The notes beneath the pieces were generated by a model. It made no database searches and was not told where the DNA came from. It was given only the letters and a program-made list of their open reading frames with translations. Below are positions 36,925-49,400 of a stretch of 64,000 nt of DNA, piece after piece. The stretch comes from Bombus terrestris. Its lineage: Eukaryota; Arthropoda; Insecta; Hymenoptera; Apidae. A program made the position numbers and the translations under genes. The stretch lies in contig NC_063279.1 in NCBI RefSeq assembly GCF_910591885.1, forward strand, positions 12,400,001-12,464,000, read 5' to 3'. Within the stretch, counting starts at the first letter, position 1. Every line of letters starts with the position of its first letter.

Positions 36925-36970
36925 TTATGTCGATTCGTCTATACGAAAGTGTCGACTCATAGCAGCCAGG

Positions 36971-38991
36971 ATGAGAAATCTAATGGTATGTACATCAATT
37001 TCACCATATTTAATATCATCATTGTTTAATCCATATCAATATCATTATATAATTCTTCGTAATATTTTGATCGCGCCATTATATTTAAATTTTTATTAAC
37101 TAAAGCATCAATTAATTTCAATGTATTTTAAACAAGTTTCGTTTCATTCAGTAAAATATTTGATATGTGAAATTTAAAGAAAGAACTAAAATTTAAGAAT
37201 AGAAATAATAAATACTATTACATCGCGTTTTGATTAGTTGGTTGAAATTATTATTCCTGATTCCGTAATCAGTTTGGTATTTATGTGCTTCGTACACAGG
37301 TTTCATCTTTCATCATCTGAACATATGATTATTAATTTATTCGTTTCTTATTATTTCACATAATTACAATTATTGATTAGTTTTTTATTTTATAATTTTT
37401 ATATCTCTATAAATATTGTCTATGAACTTAAAATAGCAAGAATTGCTAATGAATATATATATATTCTTCATATTATTTTTAACTAAATTGGTAAATCTAT
37501 TGATAATTTAAAACATTCATCTAATAAACTAAATTCATAATTGTTACTCAATTGTAATTGTACAAAAATGACGTCAACTTGTATTACATTCGACTAATTG
37601 GTCGGTGTACATAGCTAATTAGATTACTATACTTTCGAATCAGATCGCAATCGTTCTGATTAGCCCCTGCCTGGGGGACGTATCGCATCTTTTGTCAGAA
37701 TATTCTACGACGACTACAACTACTCCACCACCGCCTCCTAGACCTTACAGTTTTCAATACCAGGCGGGACGATATCCTGGAAACATTGATCGTGTTCATC
37801 AAGAGAGTGGAGATGGCGCTGGACATGTTCAAGGTAAATCGATGCCTCTTATGAGATCATTATTACAGGTTATAATTATTATAGATTATGGATTTTCATG
37901 CATTTATGCGGAATTTAAAAACATAAAAATACACAGAATGCATATAATATATGAAGATATATAAGATATTTACATATTTATTTAACTTCTGTCTTGTGTT
38001 TATTGTTTTATATAAAAATAATTTTATTCGTATTTGTAATCTTGTTTGTATTTAAGACAAATATCGACAAATAATATATATTCAATTTATAAACTGTCTT
38101 TATTATATAAATAAATTGTAATTGTTTATATTTTAGGTTCTTATTCCTTCATCGATCCCAAGCATAAAATACGAACAGTTCAATATGTTGCTGATGAAAG
38201 TGGATTTCACGCATCTTTAATAAATTATGAAGATACTATCGCTCAACCTATCGATTCTGAAGCTGTGAGACTCGCAAAGGAAAGACATTTTCGATTATAC
38301 CAGAAAATTGCCGAGTCAAATGCTCATGGAGTCCCAGTCAATCTACCACGGGTAATAAACTTTAATTGTGTCTTTTAACAAACAGTAATAATTAAATTCT
38401 ATGATCGTTTAATTACTACTTGGCTGAAGGATTATTACCTGGTCTGCATACTACGCATTTACTGTTTATTACTCCTTATTAAATGTGTCGTTTTTTCAAT
38501 CCATTGAGACGTAAAAGAATCAAATTAAGATTTGAAATTATTGATAAATTGAATTGTAAATATATCATTAATGAAAAAGTACGATGCGTTGATGATGGAT
38601 ATATCGAAAGATCCAAAGTACAGTGTAAGACAATTTTCTACCTAGATTGCGGTTCTTAATTATACTTATAAAAATATGAATTTTCACATAGATATCCGCA
38701 GTCCAATAATAATTCTATCCAAGTTTCTTTTATCAGTCATGAACAAATATACTCGATTGAGGCTCAATTTTATTGCTAGAGAAGATTCGGTACGGTAGCT
38801 TTCACCCGATGATCGTGTATAACATCTTACAGGATTCGGCGAGTGTGGGGAGAGCAAAGGACAGACATATTCAACTCTACCAGAAGATAGCCGAGGAACA
38901 TGCAGCAATTGCAAATCAAAGAGAGGCAGCACGACTAGCTTACGAAGCTACTTCTGTAGTAAACGATGTAAATCCTGACCATGCGTATTAA
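36971..38991 (+). CDS. Rebers-Riddiford cuticle protein (chitin_bind_4)
   Basis: Secreted structural protein that binds chitin in the procuticle. Exons 36971-36985, 37644-37833, 38137-38351 and 38833-38991 give 192 residues. The first exon codes for only MRNLM, and the signal peptide continues in exon 2 (IAIVLISPCLG), the usual insect cuticle-gene arrangement with an early phase-0 intron. After a Thr/Pro linker (TTTTTTPPPPPRP) comes the R&R domain (about 42-100): YSFQYQ, then HVQGSYSFIDPKHKIRTVQY and VADESGFHA. The C-terminal part has two related copies of an (A)K-RH--LYQKIAE unit, one per exon. The subclass (RR-1 or RR-2) is not certain. Expression is likely tied to moults, but no ecdysone element was confirmed. 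Confidence 0.92.
36986..37643 (+). other. Intron 1 of cuticle gene
   Basis: 658-bp AT-rich intron after the fifth codon. A CRE-like TGACGTCA (about 37569-37576) is present; otherwise nothing recognised. Confidence 0.7.
37834..38136 (+). other. Intron 2 of cuticle gene
   Basis: 303-bp AT-rich intron interrupting the chitin-binding domain at a Gly codon; no other content seen. Confidence 0.8.
38352..38832 (+). other. Intron 3 of cuticle gene with short inverted-repeat element
   Basis: 481-bp intron between the two related C-terminal exons; carries the 61-bp TIR-like element at 38644-38704. Confidence 0.75.
38644..38704. repeat. Very short member of the CGCAGTC TIR family
   Basis: The left end AGATTGCGG and right end CCGCAGTCC are near-perfect inverted repeats 61 bp apart. 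The right part ATAGATATCCGCAGTCC matches the ends of the copies at 3821, 17641, 55663 and 63197. This looks like a strongly deleted copy. Confidence 0.5.
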
Positions 38992-39948
38992 ACTTATTAT
39001 ACTTGTTGACGAAAATTTAAAAACACGATGGCATCGAGTATTACTTTAAATGATCACTTTTAATGCTATTACGAAAAATTATGAAAAATGAAAGTTCATT
39101 TAATATTGAAGAATGAACTTAATACTCAAGAATCTAGATTTAAGATTTAATGTACAGTCTATTTAATCTAATTAAATTACAAATTTTAACCGCTCAATAA
39201 TAATGTATGTTTATCATTATGTATGTTCTGCATCTCAGATAATATGAATGAAATCTTAATAATTCAATGTATTTATAGATTTTGTTGGGAATAACGTTAA
39301 TCTCATATGTTTTAATTTGTTAACATTTGTTATTGTAACATTAGATCAATTACAATTAAAATACGAATACCTCTACAATACTTTTTTATCTTAAAACAGA
39401 AAAATCTTCAAAAAAACTTTCTCGAAAAATCGCACACCCCGCATCAATTCAAGTAAGCATCAATTCAATTCTTTACCAGAATATGGCACACCAAGGGTGC
39501 ATGAAACGGTAGTTGCGACCACGATCGTATAAGCTCTATAAGTACACATTTATTCATACATACTGTAAATACCTAATAGGTCTGGCAACTTCCGTGTTAG
39601 GGGAAAGATACTTAGTGATCAAAAAATGTTTCACAAGTAAGGTGCTCTAATCGATTTGTTAGAGTTCGTATCTACTACGTCGTGTAGCGTGATCCTGCTT
39701 TTAACATGTTTATATACATTAATTAAATATATTTAAACTACGTACACTAAAATAACTAGATATGAATTTTCGCGGGATTTTTCGCAACGATTCGTGAGTC
39801 ATGAACATATCATGAATAGTTTTTTTTTGATAATATTTCGATCTATCGATATTACAACCGCTGTAGTTCACTCGTAACATGTTCAGAGTGTTCCGTATCA
39901 ATACAGATACGCATAATCATATTTTGTATTTTGGAAAAGTTTAGCAAA
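38992..39948. other. Intergenic region, cuticle gene to zinc-finger gene
   Basis: AT-rich cuticle-gene 3' flank, then a moderately GC-richer stretch (about 39470-39700) and the probable promoter and 5' UTR of the zinc-finger gene. No coding signal. Confidence 0.5.
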
Positions 39949-42900
39949 ATGTCGAGAAAACGTAAATTATCAACTATAAAAGAAAGATGTCGTATATGCC
40001 TCATTGACCATGGATGTATGAAAAATTTATTCGATGAAGTTCTACAATCGAAACTAAATGATCTGAGTAAATGTACTTCTATCAATGTATGTTTACACCA
40101 TCTTTTTAATTTTTTGTAATTAATTCTATACTTGTTTGTGCCTTATAATAAATCTTCTTTTCTCTTTAGATTAAAGAAGAACATGGAATGCCAGATATTA
40201 TTTGTCATATATGCCTCTACAAATTGGAAATGTGGAATGAGTTTAAGGAGCAGTTTATACGATCAAATCAAATGTTGTTAAGTCAGTTGGAACTCATAGA
40301 ATCTTCTGATAATGATGTAAGTTTATTTAGCATAAACCTTAAATTTTTAATTATATATATTTAGACATATTTAAGAATATAATGGTGTAAAGCATAAGGT
40401 TAATTTCACTATTAATGTTCATAAGATAGTGTTTTACATGTATTATTATAAAAAACTGATTATATTTCTTTGTATTATGGTAAAAATAAAACTGTAACTT
40501 AATTAATTAGGAAACTACAGGCACTAAATACGTGTCAAAATACAAATTCTTAAAATTTTTATTTATGCCATTATAATATATAGTCTACCATTTATATATA
40601 GAATGTTCCAAGATTTAGTGGTTCAACTTTGTCAGTATATTCCATGAATTTAAATACAAAGAAAGTGTTATGTATAAAGACTTGTAAAATATGCTGACAA
40701 AGTTGTACGTTTAAATTATGACATCCTATATAGAATAATATTCTCTTACATATGTCTATTAAAATAATGTCTCATAGCTTTATAATTTTGTTTTAACTTT
40801 ATAACTTTAATTTAAAGACGATAAAAGCATGCAATAACTTGCATCAAAGTGGAGAAGATAGTCTCTCGGATACTTTTGATAAGGTAATACTAATTGTAAT
40901 AATACATTTTTTTAATTAATCACATACAATTTCATAAGAAAATTTATTTCAGAAAAAACCAAAATTAGATGTGCCACCATTAATACCTTTACAGTTTACA
41001 AATACAGAAAACATAACAAATCAAACGATGCTAAAGGATATGTATATATCTGAAGATGACGTTACATCTTCGAAAGACTCCTCACAAAAAGCTCATGATG
41101 CTTCTAATGATGATAAATGTAAAAATGACGAAGAGCAAGAAAATAAAGATAATGTTCAATTAAAACCAACCTTAGTTCCAATGAAGATCAAGCCATTAAT
41201 TGGGAGGCGTAATATAACTGAACGAAGGAAGGCGTCGACCAAAAGATGGGTTGCAAGAAAAAAGGCACTCCTTGCAGCAACAGGAGAAGTTGTTTCAGAT
41301 ACAGATTCTATGGCTTCAGACGATACACAGCTATCACCAGTACAGAAAGCAAGAGCAAAGACAAATATGGATAAAGAACTTGAAAAGCAAAGAAGATTGG
41401 TCAAAGTATTAGAAAACTTGCAAAACACTTTGGTAGATAAATATGAACATGATAGAAATGATTTTGTGAGTTTAGATAGTGATACGGATACACATAAAAC
41501 AAGATCTCTTAAAGACATAAATTCTGATGGTTCTTTAAGTGGAGGAAAAAATATATCTGCTAAAGGAAGTATTAAACAAGATGAAGCAAAGAAAGATACA
41601 TTTTTCGAAGACTTAAAAGAGAAAGAAATTCTTCCTAATTCACAGTCAGAAAAAGTTGTTCAAAAAAAATCACAGAAGAAAGATGAAGCGGAAATAACTG
41701 AAGATACATTTACACCATATTCAGTAAAATCAGAATTAGAAATTGAAGATGCTACATATATTGTTACATCTACATTAATGCTCGCTGGACCCCATTATTT
41801 AAATAAAGCAAATTTAAATACTTTGTCAAAGGAATCTAAAGATGGTAGTATTGAACAAAATTCTCAAGAGAAAAATACCGATATTATCGATGCTGTGCAA
41901 CTTCGTAGGATAAATCCAATTCCAATAGATGCTAATAATAAAAAATGTGTCGAAAGATGTTTGAATATAGAAGTAGAGGGAACAGAGATAGAAGCATTAA
42001 AACGCATACAAATTGAGTTAGCAGGTTTTGTAGAGAAAGAAATGAAATACAGATTATTTGGAATGAGTAATGATAGTATAAGAAGAGATAAGATAGGAAA
42101 TGACTATAAAACTTCGTATCAAACTCTAGATCAACAGTTGAAAACTATAATAGAAAAGACTATAAAGAAAAATTTCGAATCGTCTATGATAAGAAGTTGT
42201 GGCACTGATCGTAATCCATATTCTCAACAATTTGGGACAGTCTCTCCAGCGTTTGTAAAGGAGGCAATGAATTCTAAAAAGTACCAACCAAAAGTCATAT
42301 TAAAACGTTTGGACGTTACAAAAGAAAATAAACTTTACAATATTAATAATATGCATGTTTTAATTAAACGTACAGTTAAGAGCAATCTTGGTGGGCCATT
42401 TAGTATGGTTTCTCATAAAAGACAAAGTGTACCACCAATAAGATATAATGATTATAATACTTCCGCTTTGGATTCTGACTCATATTTATCAGATGAAACT
42501 TCTGAAACATTTAGGACTGATAATAATGTACAAAAGTCACAAGAAAATAAAGAACAAAATAGTGTCGTAAAACAGGTGGATGAATCGAAAGTTGCGTATT
42601 CTAATACTACTAAAAATGAACATCAAATAGAAATTCAAGAAAATATTTTTAAAGTTACTTCATCGCATAGTGAAAAACATATATGTGGTGTATGTGATCA
42701 ATCATTTGCTAGTCGTAGTGATGCTATTACACATGTTCGTATGCATAAAACAGAAACCACTATATTGCGACATAATAAGCACAAAATGATGCGATGTAAA
42801 AGATGTCATGAAATAGTAGAAGCTAGATTCGTAAAAGCTCATGTATGTAAATCTACGAAGCAATACATTCACAAATGTTATGTATGCAATTCTACGTTTC

Positions 42901-43712
42901 GAACTGAGAAACTGTTGGTACGCCATTTAGAAAGTCACGATCAGTCTGAATTTAATATAGAAAACATAACAAAAGGAGAATCTCAGAAGTTAACAAATAC
43001 AAACACATCACAAAATTCTAAAGACACAGTATACTCAAAGTCAGATAAACTTTTGAAAGCAGAGAATAATCTAATTATGAAGTTAGAGACTTCTAGGACA
43101 GGAATAAGTATTGAGAAAATAGGAGTAACTAAAGGAAGAGGAGACACTGTGTCAGGAACAGAGAAACTAAAGGAAACGTATACTTGTTTCGTATGTGACA
43201 AAATTTTTACAGATGAGGAAATATTAAAAGATCATTTACAAAAGCATTGTGATGATATGAGCGAGGGTGATCAAAGTCCTGGTAAAGAGCAGTATCAATG
43301 TGCAATCTGTGGGGACTCATTAGAATCTGAGGATGTATTGGAAGCACACGTTGAAAAACATTTGTTTGATGAAGAGGATGATAATCCCAATCTTATTAGT
43401 ATTGGCAGTGAAAATGATAAGTCAAAGGATGAAGTCTATCAATGTCTGCAGTGTACAGAAGTGTTTAATTCAGAGATGTTATTAGAAATGCATATGCAAG
43501 CTCATGAAGAAGAAGCTGCAATAGCAGAATGGGAGAAACAAGGAATAAAAACTTATGAATTTCAGTGTATGATTTGTGATGAACTTTTTGAAACAGAAGA
43601 GGATTTATCGGAACATTTAGATATACATAATGAAACTACGCATGTTTGTCAATTATGTGATAAACCATTTTTCAGTCTTGAAGACTTACAGAAACATGTT
43701 GCAACTCATTAA
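39949..43712 (+). CDS. ZAD and C2H2 zinc-finger transcription factor
   Basis: Nuclear DNA-binding protein of the arthropod ZAD-ZNF class; no specific orthologue is recognised. Exons 39949-40086, 40170-40316, 40818-40883 and 40953-43712, all phase 0, give 1036 residues. The ZAD is split between exons 1 and 2, with its zinc quartet at Cys14, Cys17 (CRIC), Cys58 and Cys61 (CHIC), followed by the amphipathic helix used for dimerisation. A long Lys/Glu/Asp/Ser-rich disordered middle (about 120-690) contains an RRNITERRKASTKRW basic patch. The C-terminal third has eight zinc-finger units from about residue 695: CGVCDQSF, CKRCHEIV (atypical, HVC ending), CYVCNSTF, CFVCDKIF, CAICGDSL, CLQCTEVF, CMICDELF and CQLCDKPF. 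The fingers are spread out without TGEKP linkers, except that the last two are close. The last exon alone is 2.76 kb. An intronic MITE-like element lies at 40596-40733. Confidence 0.95.
40317..40817 (+). other. Intron 2 of the ZAD zinc-finger gene
   Basis: 501-bp AT-rich intron, of which about 138 bp is an inverted-repeat element (40596-40733). Confidence 0.75.
40596..40733. mobile_element. MITE-like element with ~45-bp terminal inverted repeats
   Basis: The left arm (about 40596-40641, ATATAGAATGTTCCA... ending CAACTTTGTCAGTATATT) is matched by the reverse complement of the right arm (40688-40733, ATATAGGATGTCATAA... ending CAACTTTGTCAGCATATT). The inner 18 bases differ at one position; the outer part is more diverged. 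The ends lie in TATATA sequence, consistent with TA target sites. No coding capacity; it is a non-autonomous DNA transposon or foldback. Confidence 0.65.
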
Positions 43713-46432
43713 TTTAATTACTCTTCACATAGACTGAGAATTCCGATGTCTTTACATTAATTACTTACTACATATAATGTTGTATGTAGCAACTCCTGAA
43801 TTTGTAATTTATAGTGTAATCAACAAAGTTTTGTTCACTGATATAGTATATATAAATGTGTATAATAACATACATTATATCGGAATTTAAGGATAGGTTT
43901 CCAAATGCATGTTTATGTTGCTTCCATTTTGGTATCTATTGAATTCTATTCCACTTCATCTGCAAGTAATGTTTAACTTTTTCTACATTAATGCATCTTC
44001 AGATGTTCGTATAATTTAGAATCATCGAAACTAAATGTAAACAATATGGTTATTTATAAATTAAACGTAGGGATTTTGATTATGATAATTACTTTAGTGT
44101 ACAATATTCTTCACAAGCTATAAAAGATTCCTTGACCTATATGTACATATACTACACAATGAATAGACGATATTTCATATATAAGTGTCGATATACATAT
44201 ATATATATATATAATATCGATATATATTACACGTGTGTTATATATATCGCATATAATTTGTTTTTCAACATATAACGAATTATAATATCAAAGCTAACTT
44301 ATAATACTTATCATAGATTAGAACCAGGAGCGATTAAATGAACACTTGTGTAAAAATTGTAATCTGTTTCGTTCAGTGAAATTTAATATGTATGAAATTT
44401 AATGACTATCCAAATATATGTTTTTACACAACATAATGTTATACAATAATTTCTTTTTTGAAACAATTTTCACTCAACTGATATACATTTTTAATAGTTT
44501 TGGCCAAAACCATGATTATTAAATTCAGTTTCGCAGTTAACACACGAATTTATCATACCACAGTTGTTTGTAAACTTAATTGGCGTTTATGAAAATGTAT
44601 CGACGCATCGTTGTGATATTTGTAAGTGAAAATAGTTGCTGTATCATGTATTATGTAATATTTCGTATATATGCTATTTATTAAGTTATACATAATAAAT
44701 TTTATACACAAACTATAGTCTATTTAACAACATCATGGAATCGCGAACACTCTTTACAGAAAATAATTTGGAGGACTAATGATGTAAACAATTACAAAAA
44801 TCAGTCGCTGGCTGAATTGTAAATGTTATTATACTCTACTATATTTACATAAATATTGTGTATAGTAACACGTTATTTACTCGTGACGAATAACTAGCAT
44901 TTATCACTATATACCATGAAAACTTGACTTGACTTGTAAGTTGATTCTCCTGCGCGCATTATAAAATAAAATAATATTTAAATAACAAATGACTTCGTTA
45001 ATACTAACTCTCAAATTTGTCTCGTCATATAGAAAATTATAAATGCTTTTTTTCTTAAACCATATAAATCTACAGTTCGTTCAATTTCATAATCACTCCG
45101 CAGCATTGTTCTCAATATTAACTTAAACACGTGTTTCTATACTACAAATATTTCCTGAAAGCATATATTCGTGAAGGTACATCGATTAACTTAATAGCAA
45201 GTAATTTGTTACGAAAGTACATATCTAACAATCAAAATTTTGCGCTTTCACTTCCATATTTTTTCAATTGTGTTACATCTACCAGAAAATGGATAATGAT
45301 TATATGAAATACCTTCAGTATTATATATTTCGTTTTATATAAAATTTTTCGTTCAATTAAAAAAGATATTATGACTTTATTCTCATAAATGATCAACATT
45401 GCTTCAATATAAGAAATTATGTACAAAAAAGCACATTAACCAATGACGAAAACTGCTCATTATAATCTTTTATAACATGAATATTCTCATAATATTATAA
45501 TTTTTAATTATAATATTTTATTTCTTATATATAAATAATTCTCGTTCTCCCTTCATTTTTTTTCTCAACATTAGAATATTGTAATTATTAAAAAAAAAAA
45601 AGAAAAACAACAAAGAAAAAGATTGGACAATTCTGGGTCCCAAATTTTATTTACCTGGTACGTTTTATGTACGTATTCGACTGTTTTTTTTCACTTTCTC
45701 ATCATAAAATCTCAACTTCGCTAAACAATTGTAACTTTACATATCGTTTATGTTCTTAAAGCTATTATATACAACGATACCATTCGGAAAGAATAGGTTT
45801 TAATAGTATCATTTGAATAACAATAAATTAAATATACTTTTCGTCGCGCTAGCCAAAATATTTCATAGCAACAATGCTAATAATGAGTCGAAAAATGTTT
45901 TGAAATTGTACAGTGTCTCAAAAATCTAAACTTATAATATACTCGTGGTGTATGTGTATCCATCTTATCGTTTAGCGCTAATTTATATAGATGGATATAG
46001 AGAATCCTAACTATCTATGGAAACCAATTACCCATCAGGAGTAAAAGTTTCGTTTTTTAAGTTCTATCGTATCGACCCTACATCGATCTGAGAAATAGAA
46101 TGAAGTAGATGTATGCATTTTTCCCTTTTCACATTTATAACAGTTTTCTTTGAATTTCAATCGTAACATCGAGCCGTAAGATTTTATAATCTTTCTCGTC
46201 TTTTTCAACGCTCATTATATATCACACAAAATGAACGATCCCTAATATAGAGTCTCATGTAATTATTATTTAACGACATTTACAAATTTTCTTATTATTT
46301 TTTCAACGAACTTGCTATTTCGTAAAGAAATAAACAACAAAACAAAAATTTCGTTTTTTCTCCTTTGCTTTCGTATGCGTTACGTGTTAAGTAACTAACA
46401 ATGTTCATGTAATTTGGCGTTATGTGATAGCC
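43713..46432. other. 3' flanks of the zinc-finger gene and Synd (convergent)
   Basis: AT-rich sequence between two convergent stop codons. It includes (AT)n runs around 44195-44215 and an AATAAA at 44694-44699 that could end the + strand transcript. A minus-strand AATAAA (45646-45651) could serve Synd. I see no third gene. Confidence 0.55.
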
Positions 46433-49400
46433 TTACGGAGACACAAGTTCCACGTAGTTTGCTGGATAAAGACCCACTCTACCGTCTTTTCGTCCTTTAC
46501 ACCATCCTTGTTCGTCTTCGTCTTCTAATTTATCGAATACATCGCCTATGAAAATTTAAAAATTATTTGAATCGTATTGTATATACATGCATATAGGGTG
46601 GTCCATTTAACTGGACCAGCTAAGAGCTAGGTTGGCTTTGTATAATAAAATACTTGAATATGTACTGTGATTTAATAATACGTATATGTTGCATATATAG
46701 TTTATATAATACCTTGCTTAAAACTAAGTTCATCAGCTTCGGCTCCTTCGTAATCATATAACGCGCGTACAAGAACACCTGGTTCTCCATTATCTACCAA
46801 TGGTTCGCCACTGTCTTCATCCCATTCTTCTTCCTCAAATGGATTTGATTCTTGCTTAACATTTGTACCATTACTGTGGGGAGAAAAATTTCTAATTTTT
46901 ATTCATATTGATACACTAGCTTTGTTTATGTCTATATACTTATACAGGTGTACTAATATATAAAACAATGTAAATTAAAAAATCCTATAATTAAATCTGT
47001 GTAATTAAAATTCCATCATTTAATAAAAAATTTTTAATAGTGATTATTTGTGAAATATAAAACAGTATAAAAATGTAAATTCTAGGATTTAATAAGATTT
47101 TTCTAATAGTGAATTATTATTATTATTAGAGAATAGTAGAAGTTTAGAAATACACACATAGTTTTGAAGATCTTCAATTTAATGAATAGAAGATGAAGTT
47201 TTTCGTATTTAAAACAGAGAAATCGAATTAACCATATTATTATTACTAATTCTTATTATGAAATTATTTTGAATGCTTACGTCATCGTGGAGGTCCTGTT
47301 TACAGCATTACCATCATGATTGTTTTTCTCTGAAGAGTGTTTGCTGGAATTCATCGTGTCGGTTTTGCTATCCCCATGGCCTCCATCTGTTGATATTACC
47401 CGGGAACTGGGCTTCGATTTTGATTTGTTATTAACTGGTGGGTACTCCTACGTTAATGGAATATCATTATATTTATTACATCATTGTATATACATCATTC
47501 TATAAAATTTAAAGTTACATTTGTGTATATATATATACAATTTTATAATTTAAATGTGTATATTAAATATTTATAATGTTATCTTAAATCATGCGTGCAA
47601 CCAATTATAGTATATCTAACAAGTTTTTATCTCTGTACCGACTCACGAAAGTATTTGAACATTTACCATAGAAAATTTGTATGTTCGGATTGTGTTTGTT
47701 ATGTAAACCATTTTGAACTGTCATTAATACAGTAATAAGAGACGATTACCACGATCATATTGATTTTGAAATGAATTTAAAAATGCATGTAGAATTTGTG
47801 CCTGTTTTTTTGACACATTTTACTGACACATTATGGTGGGTCATCGGTTCGATTATTTGTGACACGTTTATCAGCATACTACTTTATTTACTATAATACT
47901 TTCGTGATCTCTGCGAAATATATATTTATGCATTGTACATGCATATAATTGTACGAAATGTCTTGTAATTTTTACATATGCTTTGAGACTCATTATATTT
48001 ATCAATATAGTCATGAGAGCCAATAAAATTTCACGATGTCTCGTACAATACACATAATATATTCATAAACGGTGTTTGAATACTTTTATCAGGCTATGTG
48101 TATTTATTAATTATTTAATATGATAAGCACATATATACAATTATAATACCTGTTTGCAGTATTTTTAATTTGTTATTTTTAAGCTTAAGAGTATAAGCTT
48201 CACATATGATGAACATTTATTATCATGTTATAAAAAGTTGTATCATAATAAAAAAAAGAAGTGGTATAATTTAAGATGAAACGAAAACGAACTTATTGGA
48301 ATGGGATGAAGTTAAATTGCGTCGCACAGGTATCTATTACCTACGAAGATCGTTGTCATACATCATGCGGTAACGAATGTGGCAATATACGTATTCGTTG
48401 TTACAATGGATGATCGTAATTCACACTTACGGTTGTAACAATTTTTTCGTGCGGATTAAATGATTTCTGGTTGCAAGCATGTTTATTTTAACGCTTCGTT
48501 TCTCTATATAATAATAATAAATAAATACGTATACTAACGATCGTGTTTGTTAAACGTGCGAGTAAATATAGAGCGAATTTACTATACAGGTCTGTCATTC
48601 ATAAATGTGTTTAATACAGGTATTCTTCAATGGACGAATCAAAATAACTAAAATCAATTAGCAGAAATCATGTAGTATCACAAGAGATCATTATGCAGTC
48701 ATGTAAATTTAAATATGAATATTCAATTTCATGTAAGTCCAATTTCATAATTGTATGTTTTTCTAAAGTTTTCTCCATTTTATTACAAAATTTTGGAGAT
48801 TCAAGTAACAAGCCTAAACATTAAAAAATATCCTACATATATGAATCTTGTGTATTTTTATATATTTGTTTATACTATAGTTTGGATATTTTATATATTT
48901 TGTGTATTTGTACACCTTTAAATTTCTTACAGATGAATAAATATTTACAGTATTCGAAGTTCTTTTGTATTTTGACACGCGGTATCAGTTTGCTGGTCTT
49001 ACTCATTTACGATCGCCTGCATAATGGATGCACGTTCGATTCGCGTCATCGGCATGCATTATAAATAGATAAAGAGATTTGAAACGACCTTGCTGACATT
49101 ACACCGCTAGATCTTTACAATCATCTGGATATTTTCATTACACTTCTTGGAAAGCGTCGACATGTTTTAATAAAATTCTCTTTACAGAGGAGACGAGGAA
49201 GAAACGTGTAACTTCAAGTAAATTCAAATGATATCTTCCTCGGTTAACATATTAATCTTATTGCAAATTCGCCCCAGAATCGAACAGTGGAAACATGCTC
49301 GGCGTGTATTCGCGATATAGATCTGCGATCACGTGCAAAAACAAGCGCATAGCGGGTTACGGTTAATTCAGTTAAGTTAGGCGAGCCAGAAGCTGAAAAA

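Larger units (their letters stand above)
35979..36970. other. Intergenic region between CRAL-TRIO B and cuticle gene
   Basis: Holds the gene B 3' UTR (AATAAA 36043-36048), a compositionally distinct block rich in ACT/CTC words at about 36270-36530 that matches nothing I recognise, and the cuticle-gene promoter from about 36840. Confidence 0.5.

Noticed and set aside
41156..41518. 120-codon minus-strand ORF
   Set aside because: Antisense shadow of the zinc-finger coding exon.
40971..43712. A single 913-residue intronless zinc-finger gene
   Set aside because: The frame opens at a GTG inside a spliced exon; an acceptor at 40953 and three upstream exons supply the ZAD domain in frame.
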